DNA of 64,000 nucleotides from Lentzea jiangxiensis (GTDB lineage: Bacteria; Actinomycetota; Actinomycetes; Mycobacteriales; Pseudonocardiaceae), in contig NZ_FNIX01000001.1 of the NCBI RefSeq assembly GCF_900104175.1, positions 1,253,975 to 1,317,974 on the forward strand, in the 5' to 3' direction. Shown one piece after another: positions 9,251 through 21,220 of the stretch (position 1 is the first letter of the stretch; the number at the start of each line of letters is the position of its first letter). Made by a program: the position numbers and the translations under genes. Under the pieces are notes generated by a model. The model saw nothing but the letters and a program-made list of their open reading frames with translations. It did no database searches and was not told the DNA's origin.

Positions 9251-9754
9251 GTGCTCTTCGTAGTTCTACTTCTGGTGTTGGCTGCCCTCGGGCTGCTCGT
9301 ACCTGCGCTGACCACGTCCGACAACATCTGGGCGTGGTCGTCCGTGGGAGCGAGCGTGCTCGCCGCCCTGGTCCTTGCTTGGGACTGGTGGCGGCGGCGT
9401 CCGGGGGACCCCGCAGCCGACGCGCAGAGTGTAGATCAACTAGCCGTAGAAGATGATCAACGGGTGGTCGGGTCGGCGGTCGCCGACATGCCCCCCGCGG
9501 ACGAGGAACCATCGGAAGAGGACACCGACGCGGCGGACCTGCTCGTCGTGGCCGATCTGGTGGATGAGGTCCGGGTGCTGGACGAACGGCCCCGGTATCA
9601 CCTGAGCTCGTGTTCCTGGCTCGCCGGGAGGCCTACCGTCGGCCTCCCGGTGCAGGAGGCACGGCAACTGCAGTTCACCCCGTGTGCCCTGTGTGGTCCC
9701 GATTCGACGCTGGTGTCGCGCCATCGCGCCCGGCTGCGGGACGCGTCCCCCTGA
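9251..9754 (+). CDS. Membrane protein beside wag31 with C-terminal Cys/His motif
   Basis: 167-aa protein of unknown function. Two membrane helices lie at about residues 1-19 and 27-44, followed by WDWWRRR, an acidic disordered linker (about 60-105), and a conserved-looking C-terminal segment RYHLSSCSWLAGRPT ... FTPCALCG with three Cys and one His that could bind metal. Position directly after wag31 matches the mycobacterial gene pair wag31 and its small membrane neighbour (Rv2144c). A TACTGT box at 9238-9243 sits 7 nt before the GTG, so it is probably leaderless as well as co-transcribed with wag31. Confidence 0.75.
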   Translation: MLFVVLLLVLAALGLLVPALTTSDNIWAWSSVGASVLAALVLAWDWWRRRPGDPAADAQSVDQLAVEDDQRVVGSAVADMPPADEEPSEEDTDAADLLVVADLVDEVRVLDERPRYHLSSCSWLAGRPTVGLPVQEARQLQFTPCALCGPDSTLVSRHRARLRDASP

Positions 9755-9829
9755 TCGCCGCCGGCATCCGGCCGCGGTGACGGCCAGGGCCTTTCTTCTT
9801 CCTCGTGCCGCTGTGGCACCTCCTTGTCC

Positions 9830-9883
9830 CACGCAAGTGGGACGCTGTCCCATATAGTAACGGGACAGCGTCCCACTTGCGTG
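9830..9883 (+). promoter_or_regulatory. Double TetR-type operator and promoter
   Basis: Perfect 22-bp inverted repeat (arms 9830-9851 and 9862-9883) around the 10-nt AT-rich core ATATAGTAAC. Each arm itself contains a 13-bp palindrome, GGGACGCTGTCCC on the left and GGGACAGCGTCCC on the right, so there are two operator copies facing each other. The core carries a TATAGT -10 box at 9854-9859. The site precedes the hydrolase gene by 10 bp; the TetR gene directly behind the hydrolase is the likely ligand of the operator. Confidence 0.85.
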
Positions 9884-9893
9884 AGGAGAGATT

Positions 9894-10637
9894 GTGGCGG
9901 TGACGTACGTACTTGTCCACGGGGCATGGCACAGCGGTCAGTGCTGGGCACGGGTCGTGCCGAGGCTGGGAGCGAGCGGGAGCGGGGTGTTCGCTCCGAC
10001 GCTCACCGGTTACGGGGAGACCCGGCACCTGCTGAGCCCGGACGTCGGCCTCGGCACGCACATCGCCGACGTCGTCGGGCTGCTGGTCGGCGAGGACCTG
10101 ACCGACGTCGTCCTGGTCGGGCACAGCTACGCGGGCATGGTGATCTCCGGCGTGGCCAACGAGGTGCCGGAACGGATCGCGCGCCTCGTCTACCTCGACG
10201 CCATGGTGCCCACCGACGGCGAGAGCGCGCTCGACGTCCTGCCGATCATGCGCGACATGATCGGCAGCGACTGGCGGGTGCCCCCGCCGCCCGCGCCCTT
10301 CGGGTTGTTCGGCCTCACCGACGACGCCGACATCGCGTGGCTGAACACCATGGTCTCCGACCAGTCCGCGCTGTGCCTGCGGGAACCGGTCGCCATGGAC
10401 GCGCCCGCCCTGGCCGCGATCCCGCGCACGCACGTCCACTGCACGGTGACGCCCCCCGGCGTCGAACTCCGTCCGGTTCCCGCCGTGCAGCCGAACGGCG
10501 ACCCCGCCGACGTGCGGGAGCTCGCGACGGGCCACGACTGCATGATCACCATGCCCGCCGAACTGGCCGGGATGCTGCTCGACATCGGATCTCAGGCCTC
10601 GGCGCGGGCGTCCGCCCCGGCGGGTGCCGGTCGTTAG
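9894..10637 (+). CDS. Alpha/beta hydrolase (salicylate-esterase-like)
   Basis: Cytoplasmic serine hydrolase of 247 aa. It shows the oxyanion segment VHGAWHSG, the nucleophile elbow GHSYAGM (Ser near residue 67) and LVYLDAMVP, all typical of the MESH/pyrethroid-hydrolase type; the catalytic His is probably in the GHDCMITMPAEL segment near residue 210. The short C-terminal Ala/Gly tail is extra. GTG start with GAGGAGAGATT in front. Expression is probably repressed through the duplicated palindrome upstream by the TetR protein encoded next, making this a two-gene detoxification or catabolic unit; the substrate is unknown. Confidence 0.85.
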   Translation: MAVTYVLVHGAWHSGQCWARVVPRLGASGSGVFAPTLTGYGETRHLLSPDVGLGTHIADVVGLLVGEDLTDVVLVGHSYAGMVISGVANEVPERIARLVYLDAMVPTDGESALDVLPIMRDMIGSDWRVPPPPAPFGLFGLTDDADIAWLNTMVSDQSALCLREPVAMDAPALAAIPRTHVHCTVTPPGVELRPVPAVQPNGDPADVRELATGHDCMITMPAELAGMLLDIGSQASARASAPAGAGR

Positions 10638-10640
10638 GAT
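10635..10640 (+). promoter_or_regulatory. -10 box for internal leaderless tetR transcript
   Basis: TAGGAT overlaps the hydrolase stop codon (TAG 10635-10637) and lies 7 nt before GTG 10648. Confidence 0.5.
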
Positions 10641-10647
10641 CAAGGCT

Positions 10648-11244
10648 GTGAGCGACGCCCCCGGCACCGCGGGATCCCCGCAGCGACGCGCCGACGCGCG
10701 CCGCAACGCCGGGAGCGTGCTCGAGGCCGCGGCCGCCGTGTTCGTCACCTCGGGCGTCAACGCGTCGATCCGCGAGATCGCCGCCCGCGCCGGTGTGGGG
10801 ACCGCGACCATCTACCGCCACTACCCGACGCGGGCCGACCTGATCGTGGCCGTCTACCGCTCGCAGGTGGAAGCGCTCTCCGAGGCAGGCCCCGCCCTGC
10901 TCGCCGCCGAGGCGAGCCCCCACCGGGCCCTGACGAGGTGGATCGACCAGTTCGTCGGCTTCGTCGTCACCAAGCAGGGGCTCGCGTCGGTCCTGCAGTC
11001 CGGCGAGGCCTGCTACGACCCGCTGCACGACTACTTCCTCGAGCACCTCGTCCCCGTCTGCACGCGGTTGCTGGAGGCGACCGCGGCGGCGGGGGAGATC
11101 GTGCCCGGCCAAGACCCGAACGAGCTGATGCGCGCGGTAGGGAGCATCTGCGCCGGCGCGAATGCTGCCAAGGGCGTGCGTTACGACGTGCGGCACCTCG
11201 TGCGGTTGCTGATCAACGGGCTGAGGCCCGGCCTCGGCGACTGA
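10648..11244 (+). CDS. TetR family regulator of the adjacent hydrolase
   Basis: 198-aa repressor-type protein. The N-terminal helix-turn-helix is clear: NASIREIAARAGVGTATIYRHYPTRADLI at about residues 36-64. The ligand domain is of the TetR_C type with PVCTRLLEATAAAGEI. I choose GTG 10648, because a TAGGAT box lies 7 nt upstream and the DNA-binding domain begins soon after; an earlier ATG at 10624 would overlap the hydrolase. The double palindrome in front of the hydrolase is its probable target, giving autoregulation of the operon. Confidence 0.9.
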   Translation: MSDAPGTAGSPQRRADARRNAGSVLEAAAAVFVTSGVNASIREIAARAGVGTATIYRHYPTRADLIVAVYRSQVEALSEAGPALLAAEASPHRALTRWIDQFVGFVVTKQGLASVLQSGEACYDPLHDYFLEHLVPVCTRLLEATAAAGEIVPGQDPNELMRAVGSICAGANAAKGVRYDVRHLVRLLINGLRPGLGD

Positions 11245-11266
11245 TCGCGCCCGGTGGCCTGGCTCC

Positions 11267-11611
11267 TCAGCGGTCCAGGAACAGCAGCGTGCTCAGCAAC
11301 GCCAGCAGCGCGAGGTCCACGACGACGCCGGTCGGTTTCGAGTCGAACCGCAGGCGCGTGATCGTGGCGCCGACCATCAGCAGGCCGAGGCCGGCGGTGG
11401 CGGCGTGCGCGACCCACTGCCACGTCACCAGGCCGAGGACGAGACCCGCCGCGCCGGCCCACTCCAGGGCGCCGATGGTGCGCCACAACGCCGGGTTCAT
11501 CCGGAAGTGGTCGCGTGCCTCGAGTGAGGCCTTCGCCCCGAAGAGCTTGCCCGCGCCCGTCGCCACGAACAGCAAGGCCAGCACGACCGACAACGCGATG
11601 GGCAACGTCAT
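11267..11611 (-). CDS. DoxX-like membrane protein
   Basis: 114-aa integral membrane protein with four hydrophobic helices (about residues 3-20, 45-62, 66-85, 95-112) and the GAGKLFGA motif in the first loop, matching the DoxX-like family of small membrane proteins often linked to redox stress. Function not established. It is on the minus strand, convergent with tetR (22 bp between stops), and has a TATGCT box 6 nt before its ATG, so it is probably leaderless. Confidence 0.82.
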   Translation of the reverse strand: MTLPIALSVVLALLFVATGAGKLFGAKASLEARDHFRMNPALWRTIGALEWAGAAGLVLGLVTWQWVAHAATAGLGLLMVGATITRLRFDSKPTGVVVDLALLALLSTLLFLDR

Positions 11612-11692
11612 CGGGGCAGCATAGGGCTCGCCACCGGCCGGAAGGCGGAAGCGAACCGGCGCACATCCCGTTTGCGCGCCCGGCGTACCCTG

Positions 11693-11899
11693 TACCCACA
11701 GGCACCGATCCGGCCATCACCGGGGAGCCTCCGGAAGAACAGGCGCGAGCCCCAGTAGAACCGGACGGGACCGGCCCGTCACAGCCGAAGAACGAGAGGC
11801 TCGTCAGCACGAGGACGAGCAAGCGGGGTGGTACCGCGGCAGGCCGAGCCACATCGGCGTGTCGTCCTCGCGTGTCGCATCTGACCGCGAGGAGCAGTG
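11693..11899 (+). ncRNA. Translational T-box riboswitch of ileS
   Basis: Actinobacterial ileS T-box that senses uncharged tRNA-Ile. The stem I region is nearly identical to the one known from mycobacteria (ACAGGCACCGATCCGGCC, then ATC, then ACCGGGG). The isoleucine specifier codon ATC is at 11716-11718. The T-box sequence GGGTGGTACCGCGG is at 11826-11839 with the TGGT bulge that pairs with the tRNA acceptor end. A perfect 8-bp hairpin (11865-11872 with 11886-11893) buries the AGGAG ribosome-binding site, so regulation is at translation initiation rather than termination. Confidence 0.93.
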
Positions 11900-11902
11900 G
11901 AG

Positions 11903-15007
<3,105 letters not shown>

Positions 15008-15057
15008 TCGATACGTGAGCACTCGTCCCTAACGTCGCCATCGCCTGAGAGGGGGCG

Positions 15058-16029
15058 ATGGTGAAGGTCAGAGGACTGGTGGTGAGCACGGCGTTCCTGG
15101 CGGCGTGTGTGGTGGGTTCGCCTGCCGCGCACGCCGCCGCTGCGTGTGAGTGGGTCACGACGGGCCTGCCGGTACCGGCAGGGGTCGTGTTCTACGGCGT
15201 GTACGCCGCGTCGGACAGCGGCGAATGGGTGCTCGGACACGGTGAGAACGCCTCGTACGAAAAGGGGACGTTCGTCTGGCGCAACGGAATGCCGACCGGT
15301 GAGTTCATCCCGCAGCTCGGAACGGTCGGTGATGTCAACGACTCCGGTGTCCTGTTGAGCAACGTCGGTGACGCCGGCTACCGGATCGAGAACGGTGTCC
15401 GGGAGCGCTTGGAACCGGCTCCCGGCACCTCCTGGTCGTGGGGCGAGCACATCAACAACGCCGGCGACGTCGCCGGCATGTCGGGCTTGCGCGGCCCGCT
15501 CCTGGTGTGGCCGGCGGGATCCACGACACCCAGGGAGCTGCCGAACACCCGCAACGGGCCCGATCGCGTTGTGAAGGGCATCGACGACGACGGCAACGTG
15601 GTCGCGATGGAGTACGGACCGCCGGAGAAGTGGTCCAGCCACGTCTGGGACCGCGACGGGAACCGGACGACGCTGAAGCCGCTGGCGGTGGACCACCGGG
15701 CGGAGGTGGGCTTCATCCGTAACGGCCGGATCTTCGGCAGGTCGGCGCCCCACGACGGGCAGCAGCCCGGCACCGTCGTCGAGTGGGGGCTGGACGGCGA
15801 GATCGTGCGCACCTTCCCGGAGTTCTCCCGCCCAGTCGACGCGAACGCCTCCGGGCACGTTCTCGGCCAGGTCTCGGGGGAGAACGAGCACAACGCGGTG
15901 TGGCGGGAGCCGGGTCAGCTCGACACCCCGCCCGGCGTGAACGGATCCGTGCTGGCCGACAACGGTGACGTCTACGGCGCCGCACGCAAGGACGGTGTCC
16001 TCGTGCCGCGTCACGCGCGCTGTGGCTGA
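15058..16029 (+). CDS. Secreted HAF-repeat-like beta-propeller protein
   Basis: 323-aa exported protein of unknown function. A signal peptide is clear: positively charged MVKVRG, hydrophobic core, then SPAAHAAAA as the likely cleavage site near residue 29. The mature part has at least four repeats of about 40-50 residues carrying a D-(I/V)-N-(D/N)-x-G-x-V motif: GDVNDSGVLL, EHINNAGDVAGM, GIDDDGNVVAM and VDANASGHVLGQ. This pattern resembles the extracellular HAF repeat and suggests a small propeller. The start has GAGAGGGGG upstream. Its last 19 bp overlap the convergent SRPBCC gene. Confidence 0.7.
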   Translation: MVKVRGLVVSTAFLAACVVGSPAAHAAAACEWVTTGLPVPAGVVFYGVYAASDSGEWVLGHGENASYEKGTFVWRNGMPTGEFIPQLGTVGDVNDSGVLLSNVGDAGYRIENGVRERLEPAPGTSWSWGEHINNAGDVAGMSGLRGPLLVWPAGSTTPRELPNTRNGPDRVVKGIDDDGNVVAMEYGPPEKWSSHVWDRDGNRTTLKPLAVDHRAEVGFIRNGRIFGRSAPHDGQQPGTVVEWGLDGEIVRTFPEFSRPVDANASGHVLGQVSGENEHNAVWREPGQLDTPPGVNGSVLADNGDVYGAARKDGVLVPRHARCG

Positions 16030-16466
16030 CGCTTCGGCGTGAACAGGCGCCGCACCTGGCGCACGTACCACGACCAGCGGGCCGGGGCCTTCGGTTCCCG
16101 GCCCGCCGCGCGTTCGCAGGCGTCGAACAGGTCCTCCATGCACGCGTCGTGCAGCCACCGGATCGCCAGCGCCCAGCGCACCCGGTCCACGAGGGCGAAC
16201 CGGCCGATCAGCTCGTGCCGCAGGACCGTGCCGGACGCCGAGAGCGTGTGACTGCCCGACATGTCGACGAACTCGAAGGTGACCGACTCGCCGGGGACGA
16301 ACTCGGTGCAGCGGTAGCGGATCGGGCCGTGGCCGCCGTCGGCGCCGACTCCCAGCGGCCGGTCGAACTCCAGCTTGCTCCACGCCGGTGGCCAGAGCTC
16401 CTGGACGCGGTCGACGAACGGGCCCGCGGGCACGCCGAGGTCGCGGGTGTGGATGTTCCTGATCAT
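16011..16466 (-). CDS. SRPBCC-like protein divergent from TetR
   Basis: 151-aa protein that looks like a SRPBCC/START-type ligand-binding fold: IRNIHTRDLGVPAGPF opening, then alternating beta strands (GPIRYRCTEFVPGESVTFEFVDMSGSHTL) and a long C-terminal helix region with WALAIRWLHDACMEDLFD, followed by a basic tail. ATG 16466 is chosen over longer frames because it lies behind GAAGGGA and directly beyond the shared operator region. It is divergently transcribed from a TetR gene with two palindromic operators between them. Substrate unknown. Confidence 0.72.
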   Translation of the reverse strand: MIRNIHTRDLGVPAGPFVDRVQELWPPAWSKLEFDRPLGVGADGGHGPIRYRCTEFVPGESVTFEFVDMSGSHTLSASGTVLRHELIGRFALVDRVRWALAIRWLHDACMEDLFDACERAAGREPKAPARWSWYVRQVRRLFTPKRQPQRA

Positions 16467-16478
16467 GGGAGTCCCTTC

Positions 16479-16520
16479 CATACGCTGCCGTATGTTCCTG
16501 GACCGTACGGTAGCGTATGG
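16479..16520. promoter_or_regulatory. Paired TetR operators between divergent genes
   Basis: Two copies of a palindromic site in inverted orientation: CATACGCTGCCGTATG at 16479-16494 and CCGTACGGTAGCGTATGG at 16503-16520, 8 bp apart. The right copy contains TAGCGT (16511-16516), which is 8 nt before the GTG of tetR and would be its -10 box. Binding would therefore block both divergent promoters. Confidence 0.8.
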
Positions 16521-16524
16521 AAGC

Positions 16525-17057
16525 GTGGTGCGGCGGAATCGTGACGACTGGACTGAGATAGCGCTGAGAGCGCTGGCGGAAGGCGGGCTCGGCGCCGTCG
16601 CGATCGAGCCGCTGGCGGCACGGGCCGGTGCCACGAAGGGCAGCGTCTACCACCACTTCCCGAGCCGCGAGGCGTTGCTGCGGGCGACCGTCGAGCGGTG
16701 GGAGCGGGAACACACCGAGAACGTCATCGAGCTCGTCGAGTCCGAGGGGACGCCGCAGGACAAGCTCAAGACGTTGTTCACCATGGTGCTCGACTCGACC
16801 CGCAAGGGCTCGGTCGAGATGGCGTTGCAGGCGGGGGCGGGCAACGAGGTGATCGCGCCCGTTCTCGAGCGGGTCGCGAAGAAGCGGATCGGCTACGTCA
16901 CGGAGCTGTTCATGCAGCTCGGGTTCGACCGGGACCACGCGAGGAAGCGGGCGTTGATCGCGTTCAGCATCTACCTCGGGCAGGCGCAGATGTGGGTGAG
17001 CCTGCCCGGCCTCGTCGAACCGGTGCTCGACGAGGCCGTGCAGGTGCTCACCGCCCA

Positions 17058-17061
<4 letters not shown>
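16525..17061 (+). CDS. TetR family regulator
   Basis: 178-aa repressor-type protein. The helix-turn-helix is GAVAIEPLAARAGATKGSVYHHFPSREALLRATV (about residues 21-53), with the GSVYHHF recognition helix typical of TetR. GTG 16525 is chosen because the TAGCGT box 8 nt before it implies a leaderless transcript; longer frames read through the operator. It faces the SRPBCC-like gene across a 58-bp region containing two operators, so it probably represses both itself and that gene. Its stop lies in a short 14-bp tandem repeat. Confidence 0.88.
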
Positions 17062-18025
<964 letters not shown>

Positions 18026-18152
18026 TCAACTCCGTGCAGGGTTGGGATTGAGCCACTGATCAACATGCTCCGTCGTGCATGGGCCCGCTAGGGGCGAACG
18101 GCTGGAGTTGTTGACTCGTCTGATTCGTCGGAATCGATGGTGATCAACCAGA

Positions 18153-19640
18153 ATGGTCCAGGTGGGTGACGTCACGGTCGTTCTGGGTGTCGGTGCCGTC
18201 GTACTGCTGATCTCCGTGATCGCGGTGCGGGTGTCGACTCGCCTCGGCCTGCCCTCGTTGTTGCTGTACCTCGGCATCGGCGTGCTCCTCGGCGAGTCCG
18301 TCTTCGGCATCAGGTTCGACGACGCCGGCCTCACGCAGTCCCTCGGCATCGCCGCACTGGTGCTGATCCTGACCGAGGGCGGCATCACCACCCGCTGGAG
18401 CGCCGTGAAACCCTCGCTGTGGCTGGGCGTCGCACTGTCCACAGTGGCCGTTGTGGTGAGCGTCGCCGTCACCGGCACGGCACTGCACTTCCTGCTCGGC
18501 CTCGACTGGCGGATCGCGTTGCTCTGGGGAGCGGTGCTGTCGTCCACCGACGCTGCGGCCGTGTTCAGCGTCCTGCGGTCGTTGGGTGTCGGGGCGCGGC
18601 TCACCGGTGCGCTCGAACTGGAGTCCGGTCTCAACGACGCGCCTGTCTACATCGCCGTCGTGCTGCTGGCGTCCGCGGACCGGATCTCGTGGACCGCGCC
18701 GCTGCTGGTGCTCTACGAACTGGGCGCGGGAGCGTTGATCGGCATCTTGCTGGGCGTCTTCGGCGCCGCGGGGCTGAGACGCGCGGCGCTGCCCTCGACC
18801 GGTCTCTACCCGCTCGCCACCGTGGCCGTGTGCGTGATGGCCTACACGGCCGGCGATCTCGCGCACGCCTCCGGGTTCCTCGCCACCTACGTCGCGGCGC
18901 TGGTGCTCGGCAACGCCCGCCTGCCGCACCGCGCCGACACGCTCTCGTTCGCCGAAGGTCTCGGCTGGCTGGCCCAGATCGGGCTCTTCGTCCTGCTCGG
19001 CCTCTACGCCTCGCCGTCACGGCTGCTCGACGTGCTGTTCCCCGCGCTGGTCGCGGGCGTGGTGCTGACGTTCGTCGCCCGGCCGTTGTCGGTGGTGCTG
19101 GCCTCGCTGCCGTTCAAGGTGCCGTGGCGTGAGCAGGCGTTCCTCTCGTGGTCCGGCCTGCGCGGCGCGGTGCCGATCGTGTTCGCGCTGATCCCGCTGA
19201 TCCAGGGGGTCGAGGGCGCGCGGCAACTGGTCGACGTGGTGTTCCTGCTGGTCATCGTCCTGACGATCGTGCAGGGCACGACGCTGCCGTTCCTCGCGCG
19301 CCGTCTGGGGCTGGTGAAGACGGGGGAGGCGCTGGAGGTCCAGGTCGACTCCTCGCCGCTCGACGAGCTCGGCGCCGAGCTGCTGCAGGTGCACATCCAG
19401 CGCGGGTCGAAGCTGCACGGCGTCTACATGTCGGAGCTGAGGCTGCCCAGCGGCGCCACGGTGAGCCTCGTGGTGCGCGCCGGGAAGAGTTTCACCCCGC
19501 AACCGACGACCCGGCTGCAGACCGAGGACCAGTTGCTCATCGTGACGACGGAGGAGGCGCGCGAAACCGCTGAACGGCGCGTTCGAGCCGTCGACAGGGC
19601 CGGTCGCTACGCGCGCTGGAAGGGCGAGACCGGCGAATGA
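18153..19640 (+). CDS. CPA1-type K+(Na+)/H+ antiporter with RCK_C domain
   Basis: 495-aa cation/proton antiporter of the NhaP2/CvrA type. About 12-13 membrane helices fill residues 5-385. Family residues include SSTDAAAVFS and LESGLNDAPVY, with the buried Asp of the ND pair. The C-terminal domain (about 400-480) is a TrkA_C/RCK_C module (VHIQRGSKLHGVYMSELRLP ... LQTEDQLLIVTT) that usually gates the transporter by binding a ligand. It is divergent from the aminopeptidase gene. Ion preference cannot be decided from sequence; potassium is favoured by the RCK_C domain. Confidence 0.88.
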   Translation: MVQVGDVTVVLGVGAVVLLISVIAVRVSTRLGLPSLLLYLGIGVLLGESVFGIRFDDAGLTQSLGIAALVLILTEGGITTRWSAVKPSLWLGVALSTVAVVVSVAVTGTALHFLLGLDWRIALLWGAVLSSTDAAAVFSVLRSLGVGARLTGALELESGLNDAPVYIAVVLLASADRISWTAPLLVLYELGAGALIGILLGVFGAAGLRRAALPSTGLYPLATVAVCVMAYTAGDLAHASGFLATYVAALVLGNARLPHRADTLSFAEGLGWLAQIGLFVLLGLYASPSRLLDVLFPALVAGVVLTFVARPLSVVLASLPFKVPWREQAFLSWSGLRGAVPIVFALIPLIQGVEGARQLVDVVFLLVIVLTIVQGTTLPFLARRLGLVKTGEALEVQVDSSPLDELGAELLQVHIQRGSKLHGVYMSELRLPSGATVSLVVRAGKSFTPQPTTRLQTEDQLLIVTTEEARETAERRVRAVDRAGRYARWKGETGE

Positions 19641-19713
19641 TCGGTTTGCGAGCCTTCCCAGCATGTGAATCGGGTGTCGACGAGCGCGTCACCCTCCGCT
19701 AACGTCGTCGGCA

Positions 19714-19830
19714 GGTCATGAGAGCCAGCGTCAAGCCCAAGCTTGCTGGCCGGCAACCCTCCAACCGCGGTGGGGTGCCCTTGGTGAGGACCTGGTCCGG
19801 CGCGTGGGGCGCCGGTCAAGCGCGGGCCTT
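19714..19830 (+). ncRNA. SAM-IV riboswitch
   Basis: S-adenosylmethionine-sensing RNA of the SAM-IV class, found mainly in Actinobacteria. The conserved core is recognisable: GGTCATGAGAGCCAGCG, then TCAAGCCCAAGCTTGCTGG, CCGGCAACCCTCCAACCG and CGGTGGGGTGCCC, followed by the GGTGAGGACC closing segment and a variable hairpin before the AAGCGCGGG pseudoknot strand. It lies 36 nt ahead of the class-V enzyme start. A TAACGT -10 box at 19700-19705 would start the RNA near 19712. High SAM is expected to lower expression, probably at translation since no run of T follows. Confidence 0.92.
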
Positions 19831-19865
19831 CGCGACACGGGGCCCCTGGCCTCGGAGGCAGCTCG

Positions 19866-21197
19866 ATGACGCTCGCGATCACCCCTGGAACCACCACTTC
19901 CGTCCCGGCCGTCGTCGGCGCCGACCTGAGGGTTCCCCTGGTGACCGGAGAGCGCGTCACCTACGCCAACCTCGACCACGCGGCGTCGGCGCCCTGCCTG
20001 CAGGAGGTGCGCGACGCCGTCGACGAGCTGCTGCCCTGGTACGCCAGCGTGCACCGCGGCGCCGGGTTCGCCTCCCAGGTCTCGACCCGCGTCTACGAGC
20101 AGGCGCGCGACCGCGTCCGCAGGTTCGCCGGCGCGCACCCCTCCGACGCCGTCGTCTTCACCCGCAACACCACCGACTCGCTGAACCTGTTGGCGCGCAG
20201 CGTTCCCCGCAACACCGCGGTCGTCCTGTTCGACAGCGAGCACCACGCGGCGCTGCTGCCGTGGCGCGGGCCGAACGTCCAGCGCGTTCCCGCTCCGTCT
20301 TCGTCCGGCGCCGCGGTGGTGGCGCTGGACCGGGCTCTCGCCGCCGCCCCGGTCGGCCCTCGGCTCGTGATCGTCACCGGGGCGTCCAACGTCACGGGGG
20401 AGCTGTGGCCGGTCGCCGAGCTCGCGAAGGTCGCCCGCCACCACGGCGCGCGCATCGCGCTCGACGCCGCGCAGCTCGCCCCGCACCGCCCGATCAACGC
20501 CCGTGAGCTGGGCGTCGACTACGTGGCCTTCTCCGGGCACAAGATCTACGCGCCGTTCGGCGCCGGCGTGCTGGTCGGCCGTGCCGACTGGTTGCAGCAG
20601 GCCCAGCCGTACCTCGTCGGCGGCGGCGCGACCTCGAAGGTCACCGACCACGGCGACCGCCTGGGCGTCGCGTGGTCCGCCGTGCCCGAGCGGCACGAGG
20701 CCGGCAGCCCGAACGTCGTCGGCGTGCACGCCCTCGCGGCGGCCTGCGAGATCCTGTCGCGGCACTGGGAGCAGACGGTCGCGCACGAGCAGGAACTGCT
20801 GACGCGCCTGCGGGACGGCCTGCGCACGGTTCCCGGCTTCCGCGAGCTGTCGATCCTGACCGACGCCGACAAGGTCGGCGTCGTGAGCTTCACGATCAAC
20901 GGCTTCGACGCGGGCTTCCTCGCGGCGGCGCTGTCCGCCGAGTACGGCATCGGTGTCCGCGACGGCGCGTTCTGCGCGCACGTGATCGTGAGCCGCCTGG
21001 TCAAGAAGGCCGGATCGCACGAACAGCGTGCCGTGCGCGCGTCGATCGGCCTCGGCACGACGGCCGAGCACGTCGACCGTTTGGTGGCGGCGCTGCGCAC
21101 GCTCGTCACCGAAGGTCCGAAGTGGACCTACACCCGGCTCGACGGCCGCTGGGTGCCCGAGGACGACGGCCGAACCCTGCCGCCGTTCCTCGCGTAG
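19866..21197 (+). CDS. Cysteine-desulfurase-like class-V aminotransferase fold enzyme
   Basis: 443-aa PLP enzyme. The Schiff-base Lys is in FSGHKIYAPFGAG and the Asp that pairs with the pyridine nitrogen is in ALDAAQLAPH. A Cys-containing loop GAFCAHVIV near residue 370 resembles the catalytic-loop Cys of NifS/SufS-like desulfurases, and TRNTTDSLN is the phosphate-binding site. A SAM-IV riboswitch controls the gene, which ties it to sulfur-amino-acid metabolism; a desulfurase or lyase acting on a Cys or homocysteine-type substrate is plausible but unproven. Start ATG has GGAGG 7 nt before it. Confidence 0.8.
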   Translation: MTLAITPGTTTSVPAVVGADLRVPLVTGERVTYANLDHAASAPCLQEVRDAVDELLPWYASVHRGAGFASQVSTRVYEQARDRVRRFAGAHPSDAVVFTRNTTDSLNLLARSVPRNTAVVLFDSEHHAALLPWRGPNVQRVPAPSSSGAAVVALDRALAAAPVGPRLVIVTGASNVTGELWPVAELAKVARHHGARIALDAAQLAPHRPINARELGVDYVAFSGHKIYAPFGAGVLVGRADWLQQAQPYLVGGGATSKVTDHGDRLGVAWSAVPERHEAGSPNVVGVHALAAACEILSRHWEQTVAHEQELLTRLRDGLRTVPGFRELSILTDADKVGVVSFTINGFDAGFLAAALSAEYGIGVRDGAFCAHVIVSRLVKKAGSHEQRAVRASIGLGTTAEHVDRLVAALRTLVTEGPKWTYTRLDGRWVPEDDGRTLPPFLA

Positions 21198-21220
21198 TCC
21201 CGGTAGTGGACAATGACCTG

